Shown here piece by piece: positions 33,334 to 41,649 of a stretch of 64,000 nucleotides of DNA. This DNA comes from Lewinellaceae bacterium (GTDB lineage: Bacteria; Bacteroidota; Bacteroidia; Chitinophagales; Saprospiraceae). Position 1 is the first letter of the stretch. The number at the start of each line of letters is the position of its first letter. The stretch covers positions 124,001 to 188,000 of the forward strand of contig JADJRC010000007.1 of assembly GCA_016712415.1 (NCBI GenBank), given 5' to 3'. The translations under genes were made by a program, and so were the position numbers. Below the pieces are notes generated by a model. It saw only the letters and a program-made list of their open reading frames with translations. It had not been told where the DNA came from and ran no database searches.

Positions 33334-34716
33334 TTAGTCCAATATCCTGGTCAGGCCGATTTTGACCCCGCTCACGCGGTAGCGTTGTTCGACGGGCTGG
33401 TTATCCAGTGTGACGGGCTTCAGCACCTGTCGGAAATACGGTTCCGCAAATACGCGCAAACGCGGCTGAATGTGGAAAAACACCTGTGCACTGCCGCCTA
33501 CGCTCAGGCCGGTACGCGGCCGGTACACCTCCACTGCATTTTTTTCACCGGGTGTAAACGGCGCCGGTTGACCTGATGCCGTAAGTATGGTGCCGCGTTT
33601 CCAGAAAAGGATATTCAGCGACAAACCACCGTTAAGGCTGAGTCCGAACCGGCCCTTGCGCAGCTCAACACCTGCCTCTACGGGAATATCCAGTAAGCCG
33701 TAGCGGTTAAAAGTCTTGACATAATTTTCACCGTAATCCACACCGATGGTATCGATGATTGTAACGGGCTTGTTGTCAATGATCGTTTGAGTGATCTCCA
33801 CCAGGTATTTGATGTAATTGGGGTCGACGTATTCAAAGACTTCCGTCATTTGCTCGTAGTGGAGTCCTGTGCGGATCAGGAAATGACGCCCGAACAACAG
33901 CGAGCCACGAATGCCTGCATTGAATGAAAAGTCCCTGCTTTCGGTATTGTTGCGTTGCTGGCGATACGACTCGAATGCGGGAGCCCTGGCGTCCAGTTGT
34001 TTTTTTGAAAATGAGGGTCCGGCATAGGCATCAATCAGCCAGACATTGGGATTTTGGCTAAAATCATAGCAATTGTGCGCGTCTTTTCTTTTCCGGATAA
34101 ACGGAATTTTCCTTGCAGTTTGTGCTACTGTTGCCATTTCAACAGCCTTTTGCGCTGCGATTTCTGAACTGGCCGGACCAGACAAGTAGCCCGCAAGCGG
34201 AAAATCTGAAACCAGCAGGTCTGCATTAGCCATATCACCTGCATTGCCGACCAAATACCCGGTTTCAATATCCGGCGCGGCAGCCGGCTCGAGTTGGCTG
34301 GCAAGGGCATAGCGGTCGCCCGATCTGGGAGCGGACTTTTGCGTTAAACCGTGGAAATTCGCAACGGTTGATCCCTTTTCTGTTGTTTCACTTGCACCGC
34401 TTGTATTGCTTGGCAATGGCGCGACAGTTGCATCCTGACCTGGCGCTCCGGAATTGCTGGCGGCGTCTGTTTCGACCGTTGTGTTTTGTGTCTCTGTTGC
34501 CGGGTAAGACTGTTGTTTCGCTCCCCATCCGATAAGATAACCCCAAAAAACAACACCGGCAGCACCGGCAGCAAACAACCAAAAGGCAAAGCGCCGGCGT
34601 CGGCGTTTGCGCAGTTCGCGTTCAATATTGGTCCATACAAACGAAGGAGGCGCTGCCTCAGCGTCGTACAGACGTCGGTTAAACTGCTTGTCGATAAGGT
34701 TCGAATCCTGTTCCAT
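33334..34716 (-). CDS. Single-pass membrane protein with C-terminal beta-barrel, probable anti-sigma partner
   Basis: The 460-residue protein has a short cytoplasmic N-terminal part (about 1-42, ending in the RELRKRRRRRFAF cluster), one membrane helix (about 43-62), a Thr/Ser/Pro-rich disordered region (about 65-215), and a C-terminal domain of about 220 residues that looks like the porin-family eight-strand barrel (for example FNAGIRGSLLFGRHFLIRTG and VGGSAQVFFHIQPRLRVFAE). It follows the ECF sigma gene by 20 bases. In Bacteroidota such genes are often anti-sigma regulators; the basic N-terminal part would be the sigma-binding end. Having both an inner-membrane helix and an outer-membrane-type barrel in one chain is unusual. 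Confidence 0.75.
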   Translation of the reverse strand: MEQDSNLIDKQFNRRLYDAEAAPPSFVWTNIERELRKRRRRRFAFWLFAAGAAGVVFWGYLIGWGAKQQSYPATETQNTTVETDAASNSGAPGQDATVAPLPSNTSGASETTEKGSTVANFHGLTQKSAPRSGDRYALASQLEPAAAPDIETGYLVGNAGDMANADLLVSDFPLAGYLSGPASSEIAAQKAVEMATVAQTARKIPFIRKRKDAHNCYDFSQNPNVWLIDAYAGPSFSKKQLDARAPAFESYRQQRNNTESRDFSFNAGIRGSLLFGRHFLIRTGLHYEQMTEVFEYVDPNYIKYLVEITQTIIDNKPVTIIDTIGVDYGENYVKTFNRYGLLDIPVEAGVELRKGRFGLSLNGGLSLNILFWKRGTILTASGQPAPFTPGEKNAVEVYRPRTGLSVGGSAQVFFHIQPRLRVFAEPYFRQVLKPVTLDNQPVEQRYRVSGVKIGLTRILD

Positions 34717-34736
34717 TGTATGTGTCGTGCCGGTTT

Positions 34737-35273
34737 TCAGGCGTTTATTTTATGTAGTTTTTCCACTTGTTCGCACAGCCAGCGCCTGGCTTTTGTCAAC
34801 TGCGAGCGCGATGTACTTTCCTGTATGTTCAAAATACCTGCCACCTCTGCGTGCGAATAGCCTTCGATAGCCACGAGGTTGAATACGATCCGGTATCCTT
34901 CCGGCAGCTGGCCAACCAAACCGAGCAGTTCCGCTTCCGACAACACCGATATAGCGTCGGGATCGACAGGCGCATCGGGCAGTTGTTCAAAGCCCGAATA
35001 TTCATGGTCAAACCGCTGCTTTTGATAGGTTCGCAGCGCGGTATTCACCATGATGCGTCTGATCCAGCCCTCGAAAGAGCCCTGGAACTGAAACTGATCC
35101 AATTTGGAAAAGACTTTCAAAAAACCTTCCTGGAGAATATCTGCCGCATCTGCCTGGGTGCGCGCATAACGCAGGCAAACCACGTACATCTTGCCTGCAA
35201 AACGCTCGTACAAGACACGCTGACACTGCGCTGATCCGCGCAAACAACCCCGTATGATTTCTGTTTCGCTCAA
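34737..35273 (-). CDS. ECF RNA polymerase sigma factor
   Basis: A 178-residue sigma-70 family factor with region 2 at about 15-80 (YARTQADAADILQEGFLKVF and the FEGWIRRIMVNTALRTYQKQ stretch) and region 4 at about 118-170 (LPEGYRIVFNLVAIEGYSHA with the helix-turn-helix VAGILNIQESTSRSQLTKAR). Region 3 is absent, as expected for the extracytoplasmic-function group. It directs RNA polymerase to its own target promoters in response to an envelope signal. The gene is followed at 20 bases by a membrane protein likely to be its regulator. Confidence 0.93.
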   Translation of the reverse strand: MSETEIIRGCLRGSAQCQRVLYERFAGKMYVVCLRYARTQADAADILQEGFLKVFSKLDQFQFQGSFEGWIRRIMVNTALRTYQKQRFDHEYSGFEQLPDAPVDPDAISVLSEAELLGLVGQLPEGYRIVFNLVAIEGYSHAEVAGILNIQESTSRSQLTKARRWLCEQVEKLHKINA

Positions 35274-35382
35274 CAGGAGGGATTATGATTGTCAATAAAG
35301 GGTTGGTTTTTGCGGATATTTTCCGAAGGTACACTGAATCCAGACGCCATATCATGAATTTTCGCTGCCCGCAATAAAAAAT

Positions 35383-36684
35383 TTATTCCCGGATTGATGC
35401 AAGCCACGACCGGATGGCATTTACGCCTCCTGTGATGCCCGGGCAGTGTTTTTCCACAAAGCCCGAATCAGGTATTTGCCCCGCCGCCAGTGTTTGATAG
35501 GCGCGCAGCACTGCTTCACCGTCAAAATCGACGTAGGAAAGCCGGGCACTGTAGAGTCCCGGGCGACAGCCGAATTCGGAGCCGGGCAGTAGTGCCACTC
35601 CCGCCTCTTCCAGCAGCGCGTCGCAAAGTTCCCGGTCGGTAAAGATATTCCGCCGTTCAAGTACGCTGCGGTATGTGCTGAAATTAGGAAAAAGATAAAA
35701 GCCGCCCTGAGGCGCCGGCATGGTCACCCCAACTTCGGCGAGTCGGGCATTTGTATACCCTCCAACTGCCTGTAAAATGCTGCGGACCTGTCTCAAATAG
35801 TCGTCTATTGCCGGATTTTCCAGAAATGCCTCTACTGCGGCATACTGGATCGGTGCGCTGGTGGAAGTGAAGGTTTCGCTTGCACAAATGACCATTGCGT
35901 CCTGCAGGCGCTTCAGGCTCTTCGGAAATACAAAAAATCCGAGTCGCCAGCCGCCTGCACCGCACCATTTGCTCAATCCACCGCTGATGATCGTCCCTTC
36001 CGGATAAAAACGACCAATGGAAATATGTTCACCCTTGTGATCCAGTTCGCTGTATATCTCGTCCGACAATATAATGACCCGGTATTTACGGGCTACATCG
36101 GCCAGTTGTTTGATCGTCGTCTCGTCGTACGTCGTGCCGGTGGGGTTGGATGGGTAGTTCAGGATGACCAGTCGCGGGCGCTCCGGGTCGACGGCACATA
36201 TCTGCTCGAGTTCATCGGGCATGAGCAACAGCCCGTTCGCGATTTGGGTTTCATAGCGCGTTACAGTACGTCCGATGATCTGTGCCTGCGGTGCATAGGA
36301 GACCCAGCTGGGCGCGGGTATCACGATCTCGCCATAGTAGGAGAGCTGTAATAAAAACATCAGTTCTTTGGAGCCGGGACCGACCAATACGTCGTCGGCT
36401 GTAGAAAATGTACCTTTTCGATGGTTGGTGAATTGCGATATGGCTTCCCTGAGGGCTGGCAGGCCCCTGACGGGGAGGTAGTCTTTTTCGTGGGCATGCG
36501 CTTTCAGGGCCTCCACAACCAGGTCAGGCACCGGAAACGGCGACTGCCCAAATCCCAGCTTGAAAACTTTTTTACCGAGGCGTTCGAGTTGCCGGGATTT
36601 TTCATTGATGGCTACTGTAGCAGACGTGCTTAAGCCGAACAGATTTTGATTGATGATGGTGGGTATGGAAATGTTAGTGAGCAT
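35383..36684 (-). CDS. PLP-dependent class I/II aminotransferase
   Basis: I start at the ATG at 36684 (MLTNISIPTIINQNLFGLST), ten codons inside the longest frame. The 433-residue protein is a fold-type I aminotransferase of the aspartate aminotransferase group: Asn180 in NYPSNPTG, Asp208 and Tyr211 in DEIYSEL, and the PLP lysine Lys239 in SGGLSKWCGAGGWRLGF. Arg near the C terminus (in YSARLSYVDFDG) should bind the substrate carboxylate. The exact amino acid cannot be read from sequence. Some members in Bacteroidota act as aspartate or aromatic aminotransferases. It is a single gene, divergent from nothing nearby; the EF-G-like gene upstream ends in its own terminator. Confidence 0.9.
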   Translation of the reverse strand: MLTNISIPTIINQNLFGLSTSATVAINEKSRQLERLGKKVFKLGFGQSPFPVPDLVVEALKAHAHEKDYLPVRGLPALREAISQFTNHRKGTFSTADDVLVGPGSKELMFLLQLSYYGEIVIPAPSWVSYAPQAQIIGRTVTRYETQIANGLLLMPDELEQICAVDPERPRLVILNYPSNPTGTTYDETTIKQLADVARKYRVIILSDEIYSELDHKGEHISIGRFYPEGTIISGGLSKWCGAGGWRLGFFVFPKSLKRLQDAMVICASETFTSTSAPIQYAAVEAFLENPAIDDYLRQVRSILQAVGGYTNARLAEVGVTMPAPQGGFYLFPNFSTYRSVLERRNIFTDRELCDALLEEAGVALLPGSEFGCRPGLYSARLSYVDFDGEAVLRAYQTLAAGQIPDSGFVEKHCPGITGGVNAIRSWLASIRE

Positions 36685-36760
36685 GATTAAAACAATGTTA
36701 GCTGAAAACAGCACGATTTAGGGTGAGCATGATGTATTTTTCCAAATGTACACAATTTTT

Positions 36761-36811
36761 AAAAAACGAACACAGGGCCTCCCTGCCTTGATGGCTGGGA
36801 GACCCTGTGTT
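36761..36811 (-). terminator. Terminator of the EF-G-like gene
   Basis: Arms at 36769-36783 (AACACAGGGCCTCCC) and 36797-36811 (GGGAGACCCTGTGTT) pair with one mismatch. On the minus strand six U follow (A-run 36761-36766, after two bases). It is about 95 bases beyond the stop at 36906, with a large palindrome in between. Confidence 0.75.
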
Positions 36812-36831
36812 TTTCACTGACCGTTCGCCGG

Positions 36832-36887
36832 CCGTTCGCCGGCTGAAGCCGGCGGTACCGGTACCGCCGGCTTCAGCCGGCGAACGG
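36832..36887. repeat. Perfect 56-bp palindrome
   Basis: The 28-base arm 36832-36859 and the arm 36860-36887 are exact reverse complements with no loop; the centre is GGTACC next to GGTACC. Inside each arm GCCGGC and a TGAAG/CTTCA core make smaller palindromes. The first 11 bases (CCGTTCGCCGG) are also repeated directly just before, at 36821-36831. It lies in the 3' region of the EF-G-like gene. It looks like a REP-type mobile palindromic unit. Confidence 0.85.
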
Positions 36888-36905
36888 AATACTTAAGCTG
36901 CGAGA

Positions 36906-39044
36906 TCAGTGCTCGTGCGCTTCCGCATATTCCTTCTGGTATTCGGCGATGAGTTTTGCCTGAATATCGCCCGGTACGGGGGCGTATTCAGCAAATGACA
37001 TATTGAATTTGGCTTTTCCTTGTGTAAGCGAACGCAACGCCGAAGAATACTTATGCAATTCTTTCAGGGGCACACGAGCCCGGATCACCTGGTAGTGCCC
37101 TTCTGAATCCATACCCATAATTATGGCTCTTCTCGTTTGCAGGTCGCCCATAACACTACCCATGAATTCGGAATCGCACATTACCTCAAGGTTGTAAATG
37201 GGCTCCAGAATCTGTGGCCCTGCCTCGTGAAATGCTTCCCGGAAGGCCATCATCGACGCGATCTGGAAGGCCATGTCGTTGGAGTCGACAGGGTGCATTT
37301 TGCCGTCGTAAATACAAACGCGAATGTCGCGGCAATAGGAGCCGGTACTCGGCCCTTCCTCCATCTTCGACATAATGCCTTTTTTGATGGCATTGATGAA
37401 CCGTGCATCTATCACACCGCCGACAATGGCCCAGACAAAGGAAAATTTACCGCCCCACTTCAAGTCCTCCACCTCGGTATTTTTGGCATTCAGGCCGTGC
37501 GGAGCGGGCATCCCTTCGTAATAGGGTTCGATGCGCATATGTACTTCGGCAAACTGGCCTGCGCCGCCGGATTGTTTTTTGTGCCGGTAGTCCTTGTTTG
37601 CTTCCCTGGTGATCGTCTCGCGGTAGGGGATGCGCGGTTCGGCAAACTCAAGGTGTACGCCAAAGTTTTGTTCGGCTTTGTAACGCACGATATCGAGGTG
37701 CATTTCACCCTGGCCTTCAATGATCGTTTGCTTCAGTTCGAGACTTTGCTCTACAAGCAGCGTCGGGTCTTCCTCGCGGATGGAGTGGAGCGCATGGGCC
37801 ATTTTTTCCACCTCTGCCTTGCTGGGCGGCACTACGGCCATCCGGATGCGTGGCGAGGGGAACGGGATACGCGCAATCTTCAGGTCGGAGCCTTTGGGGT
37901 TGAGGGTCTGGTTGGTATGCGAACCTTTCAGTTTTACGGTGCAGCCGATATCTCCGGCGCGCAGTTCTTCCACCGAATCCCGGTTTTTGCCTTCACTTTC
38001 AAAGAGTTGTGAAAAACGTTCCACCGTGCTGTTATCGGCATTGGTCAGTTCGTCGCCAGCTTTCAATACGCCGCTGTATACCTTAAAATAGGAAACATTG
38101 CCCACTTTGGGCTCGTTGACTGTTTTGAAAATAAACACGCAGGGGCGCGCATTCGGGTCGCAAGGCTTTGTTGCGCCGCCTTCGAGGTCTGCCGCCGGAC
38201 GATCCTTCGGGCTGGGACAGATGTCGTGAATAAAACCCATGATGCGCCCGCTACCCATATCCTGCTGACCGGAAGCGCAAAATACCGGGTAAAACTGCCG
38301 GTGGGCCATACCGATGGCGAGTCCCATGGCCAGGTCTTCCTCATCGAGGGTGCCCTGGTCGAAGAATTTTTCCATCAGGGCCTCGTCGTTTTCGGCTGCC
38401 GCTTCAACCAGGGCGTTGTGCATGGCTGCGGCCCGCTCCTGATGCTCGGCGGGGATCGGTTTTTTTTCAGGTTTGCCGCCCGTAGCCGGAAAAACGTACA
38501 TCACCATACGCAGGGCATCCACGATGGCGTTGAAGCCCGTTCCCTGGTTTACGGGAAACTGGAGGGGCAGCACCCTGTTTCCAAAGCGTTTTAAGGCCTG
38601 GTCGAGGGTCATTTCGAAGTCGGCTTTTTCGTGGTCGAGCTGGTTGATCACAAACAGGATAGGGGTGTCAAACTCTTCAATGTACTCCCAAATCAGTTCT
38701 GCGCCTACCTCCACGCCGCTCCGGGCATTGAGCATCATCACGGCCGTATCGGCGACCTTCAGCGCCGTAACGACCTCGCCGGAAAAATCATCCAGCCCCG
38801 GCGTATCGAGGATGTTGATTTTGGTGTCTTTCCAGCTACAGTGAAGAAGAGAGGCAAAAAGCGAGTGGCCGCGTTGTTGTTCGAGCGGTGCATAATCGCT
38901 CTGCGTATTACCGTCGCCGATTGTGCCGCGGCGATTGATGGCTTTGGCTTCAAAAAGCATTGTTTCGGCAAATGTGGTTTTGCCGCTGCCGGAGTGTCCC
39001 ACCAGGACGACGTTCCGGATTTTGTCGGTAGTGTAAGCTGCCAT
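36906..39044 (-). CDS. Elongation factor G-like GTPase (EF-G2 type)
   Basis: From the ATG at 39044 the 712-residue protein has the five EF-G domains: GTPase (about 1-290), domain II (about 320-420), III, IV (with the GGAGQFAEVHMRIEPY stretch near 510) and V (ending in the MSFAEYAPVPGDIQAKL tail). The GTPase motifs differ from true EF-G: GHSGSGKT (16-23) in place of AHIDAGKT, DTPGLDDF (80-87) in place of DTPGHVDF, so the catalytic His is Leu, and NQLD (134-137) in place of NKMD. These are features of the EF-G-like paralogues (Thermus EF-G-2 type) whose job is less clear and which may have slow GTP hydrolysis. The first 24 codons of the longer frame are rejected as they have no family match. 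Confidence 0.9.
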   Translation of the reverse strand: MAAYTTDKIRNVVLVGHSGSGKTTFAETMLFEAKAINRRGTIGDGNTQSDYAPLEQQRGHSLFASLLHCSWKDTKINILDTPGLDDFSGEVVTALKVADTAVMMLNARSGVEVGAELIWEYIEEFDTPILFVINQLDHEKADFEMTLDQALKRFGNRVLPLQFPVNQGTGFNAIVDALRMVMYVFPATGGKPEKKPIPAEHQERAAAMHNALVEAAAENDEALMEKFFDQGTLDEEDLAMGLAIGMAHRQFYPVFCASGQQDMGSGRIMGFIHDICPSPKDRPAADLEGGATKPCDPNARPCVFIFKTVNEPKVGNVSYFKVYSGVLKAGDELTNADNSTVERFSQLFESEGKNRDSVEELRAGDIGCTVKLKGSHTNQTLNPKGSDLKIARIPFPSPRIRMAVVPPSKAEVEKMAHALHSIREEDPTLLVEQSLELKQTIIEGQGEMHLDIVRYKAEQNFGVHLEFAEPRIPYRETITREANKDYRHKKQSGGAGQFAEVHMRIEPYYEGMPAPHGLNAKNTEVEDLKWGGKFSFVWAIVGGVIDARFINAIKKGIMSKMEEGPSTGSYCRDIRVCIYDGKMHPVDSNDMAFQIASMMAFREAFHEAGPQILEPIYNLEVMCDSEFMGSVMGDLQTRRAIIMGMDSEGHYQVIRARVPLKELHKYSSALRSLTQGKAKFNMSFAEYAPVPGDIQAKLIAEYQKEYAEAHEH

Positions 39045-39566
39045 TGGCAATGAACTTGGTTTGGTGAACGGATGCCGGAAGGCAGTTTGGAGATTGAAGC
39101 AGCGCGCTGCTTTCAAACTTCAAACTACTCCCGGCTTTATTGTAAACGGGCAGAGTGCATGACCAAGGAATTTTGTTTGGTGAAAAATTCTGCTTCGGGC
39201 GGTTAATGTAGGTGGCTTTGCGGAATGGGAAAAGGAAATGAGGAATTTTTTTGATCGAATGCATAAAACGGATGATCTGTTGTGCCCGAACGATCCGTTT
39301 TTTACTTTTTGCTTATCATAGCGGCTCTATTGGCCCGCGTCAGCCCGGGACTCCGGCATCAGGAGGCCAATTCGCTTCATTTTTGGAATGAACGCTCAAA
39401 TTTATCATATGGGTAGTTTTTTTATAAAAAATTGTATTTCAATTACTTAATTTGTATTTTCTCATCATTTCCATATTTTTTTAAAAAAATTGCACCGGGC
39501 AGGCAGCATGGAGGCAGGGGTTGCACGTTCTCCGAACGTACTACACATCACCTGACGACATTGACC

Positions 39567-39653
39567 ATGACTGCAACTCTTTCTTACACCATTTTGCTGG
39601 CCGCCATTTATTTCATCCGAAAAATATGGGCGCTGCGGCTCCAAAATGCGTGA
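39567..39653 (+). CDS. Possible 28-residue membrane peptide
   Basis: ATG at 39567 opens 28 codons (MTATLSYTILLAAIYFIRKI, then WALRLQNA) with one hydrophobic segment of about 16 residues flanked by RK. It ends 17 bases before a strong rightward terminator. Its reality is not proven; the terminator is the main reason to think a transcript exists. It could be part of a small RNA, not a peptide. Confidence 0.3.
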   Translation: MTATLSYTILLAAIYFIRKIWALRLQNA

Positions 39654-39670
39654 CCCGATTTCCACCACAC

Positions 39671-39714
39671 ACACAGCCCCCGCCGGACGACCGTCTGGCG
39701 GGGGCTGTGTTTTT
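39671..39714 (+). terminator. Strong intrinsic terminator on the plus strand
   Basis: ACACAGCCCCCGCC (39671-39684) and GGCGGGGGCTGTGT (39697-39710) make a 14-bp stem; GACG/CGTC inside extends it. Five T follow (39710-39714). It ends 11 bases before the stop of the leftward AlkD-like gene. The left flank has no A run, so it works only for rightward transcription. Confidence 0.9.
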
Positions 39715-39725
39715 CGGGCATTGCA

Positions 39726-40418
39726 TTACTGCCCTTTCGATTCCTGCTTTTTTATCCATTTGAGTGCCTCTCGCCGGGACAACGGCGCCAGGCGGTTGTT
39801 TTGCACAAAGTCAACGACTGCTTCGGGATCGGTCTTGGAATATTGCCGCAATGCCCAGCCGGCCGCTTTCTGTATAAAAAACTCCTTTGAACCCGACAAC
39901 TTCCGGATATACGCAAACATTAGCGCCTTATCTGTTTCTTCTTTGTACATCAACTGAAAGATCAGACAGACCCGCTGCAGCCATATATTATCAGTCGCCA
40001 TCCACACTTCCGTAACGGGTTTGGTCAACTCCGGAAAACGCCGGAAATGCATCCCCACCAATTTGGCTATCCAGTCGACCGTATCCCACCACGACTTGGT
40101 CCTGATCAATTCCTCCAGAAAATAAACAAAATCCGGGTCCTGCCCGGCGAGGGTCTTTTGTACCGTTTCCAGCGCGAAATACTGCATTTCACGGTGATCG
40201 TCGTTGAAGCACTGGCGGGCGAGCGTTTTCAGGTCGTCTCCTTTTGGCAAGCCCGACTGCCTGTGTATTTCTTTAGTCAGAGCCATCCACTGCGGCATCT
40301 TCAGTCCGAAAAAATCGAACTGGTGGCGCATGTACCACATTTGCATCTGGGCAATTTCAGGGTTGCCCTTTTCGCGAAAGGTATCGCGGACGTGTGAAAA
40401 ATAGGATTCCGGCTGCAT
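39726..40418 (-). CDS. DNA alkylation repair protein (AlkD-like HEAT repeats)
   Basis: Starting at the ATG at 40418 (MQPESYFSHVRDTFREKGN) the 230-residue protein belongs to the AlkD/AlkC-type DNA alkylation repair family, an all-helical HEAT-like fold that binds DNA and excises 3-methyladenine and 7-methylguanine. Family marks are REMQYFALETVQKTLAG (near 80), the WWDTVDWIAKLVGMHF stretch (near 110, with the catalytic-type Trp and Asp) and FFIQKAAGWALRQYSKTDPE near 180. It is transcribed after the protease gene upstream (87-base gap). Frames upstream of 40418 show no family similarity. Confidence 0.9.
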   Translation of the reverse strand: MQPESYFSHVRDTFREKGNPEIAQMQMWYMRHQFDFFGLKMPQWMALTKEIHRQSGLPKGDDLKTLARQCFNDDHREMQYFALETVQKTLAGQDPDFVYFLEELIRTKSWWDTVDWIAKLVGMHFRRFPELTKPVTEVWMATDNIWLQRVCLIFQLMYKEETDKALMFAYIRKLSGSKEFFIQKAAGWALRQYSKTDPEAVVDFVQNNRLAPLSRREALKWIKKQESKGQ

Positions 40419-40505
40419 CGGTTGAGTTTTTCCCGCAGATTGGTGTCGAAAAAGTACACTGATTTGTAAATATTCCCTACATCTGCGGGAAAACAAAGCC
40501 CTGGC

Positions 40506-41540
40506 TTATCGCATTTCGCCGGGCGTGACGGCAATGCTTTTCAGGCTGCCGCTGCGCAGCACCCACAGGTTGACTTTCCGGCCGATGGTGGTCTCGTCGA
40601 GGGCCTTGTGCAGGTCGTCAATGGAATCAATGGGCCGTCCTTCAAACTGCACGATAATATCGCCTGCGAGCAGACCGGAATTATTGGCCGGGCCGTCGGC
40701 CTCCACGCTTTGTATCTGGATGCCGCCTTTCGTCGGAAGTTCAAGTGTTTGGGTCCATTTGGGTGGCAGCGGCACCGTCTGGGCAGCAATACCGATGTAT
40801 CCGCGCCGCACACGGCCTTCAAGGATCAGTTTGCCGACAACAAATTTGGCCAGGTTGGACGCCACTGCAAAACAAAGGCCTTGCGCCGGCAGAATAACCG
40901 CCGTATTGACACCAATTACGTTGCCGAACGAATCCACCAGCGGGCCGCCCGAATTGCCCGGGTTGAGCGCTGCGTCGGTTTGGATAACGTCGTCGATGAG
41001 GCGCCCGTTCTGGCTGCGCAGGGTGCGCCCGAGTGCGCTTACCACACCCGCCGTGAGCGAATACTGAAATCCGAAGGGATTACCGATAGCGATGGCGATC
41101 TGGCCGACGCGCAGGCGGTCGCTTTCGCCGAATGCAATCGACGCCAGGTTGCCGGCATCAATCTTAACGACGGCAATATCCGTGGCTGCGTCGTCGCCCA
41201 CAACACTGGCCTGGAAAATGCGCCCGTCAGGGAGACTTGCTTCGATAGCCGTGGCGCCATTCACCACATGGCTGTTGGTGACCACGAAGCCGTCGCTGCT
41301 GATGATAAATCCGCTGCCGGTACCGCTGGCATCCCGGCCGTCGGGCGAGGGTTGGCCGCGGCGCTGCCGGGGTTGCGGTTTCTGTACTTTCAGGTGTACG
41401 ACGGCAGCGCTCACACGGGCTGCGACGCCGGTTACTGTTTGTGAGTAGGCATCGAGCAAATAGCCGTCCTGTTCTTCAACCCGGCGTTGAAGGCCGGCAG
41501 CGCTGGCCGACGAGCCCTCCGTAGAAAGAAAACTAAGCAT
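40506..41540 (-). CDS. Trypsin-like serine protease with PDZ domain (HtrA/DegP type)
   Basis: I start at the ATG at 41540 (MLSFLSTEGSSASAAGLQRR); the frame is open to 41687 but that part has no similarity. The 344-residue protein has a trypsin-like domain (about 40-240) with the triad His91 (VTNSHVV), Asp121 (DAATDIAVV) and Ser197 (GNSGGPL), and one PDZ domain (about 255-340, with GLLAGDIIVQFEGRPIDSID). Unlike most DegP proteins it shows no clear signal peptide, so it may act in the cytoplasm or use a different start. HtrA proteins degrade or chaperone misfolded proteins. HflX lies upstream on the same strand, 110 bases away. Confidence 0.9.
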   Translation of the reverse strand: MLSFLSTEGSSASAAGLQRRVEEQDGYLLDAYSQTVTGVAARVSAAVVHLKVQKPQPRQRRGQPSPDGRDASGTGSGFIISSDGFVVTNSHVVNGATAIEASLPDGRIFQASVVGDDAATDIAVVKIDAGNLASIAFGESDRLRVGQIAIAIGNPFGFQYSLTAGVVSALGRTLRSQNGRLIDDVIQTDAALNPGNSGGPLVDSFGNVIGVNTAVILPAQGLCFAVASNLAKFVVGKLILEGRVRRGYIGIAAQTVPLPPKWTQTLELPTKGGIQIQSVEADGPANNSGLLAGDIIVQFEGRPIDSIDDLHKALDETTIGRKVNLWVLRSGSLKSIAVTPGEMR

Positions 41541-41649
41541 GACAAAAATGGAAGTCTGTGATAAAATGCCGGGTTTCGGATGTTTTCTGTCAGGAGGGAA
41601 ACATAGACGAGAATTGTGCCAGCGCCGGAGCGGGCGACAAAATGGCAGC

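Larger units (their letters stand above)
39045..39725. other. 680-base intergenic region with a small ORF and plus-strand terminator
   Basis: This stretch contains the promoter region of the leftward EF-G-like gene and an AT-rich segment (39410-39490). The only structured part is at its right end: a 28-codon ORF at 39567-39653 and an intrinsic terminator pointing right at 39671-39714. No annotated gene runs rightward here. The rest shows nothing I can support. Confidence 0.7.
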
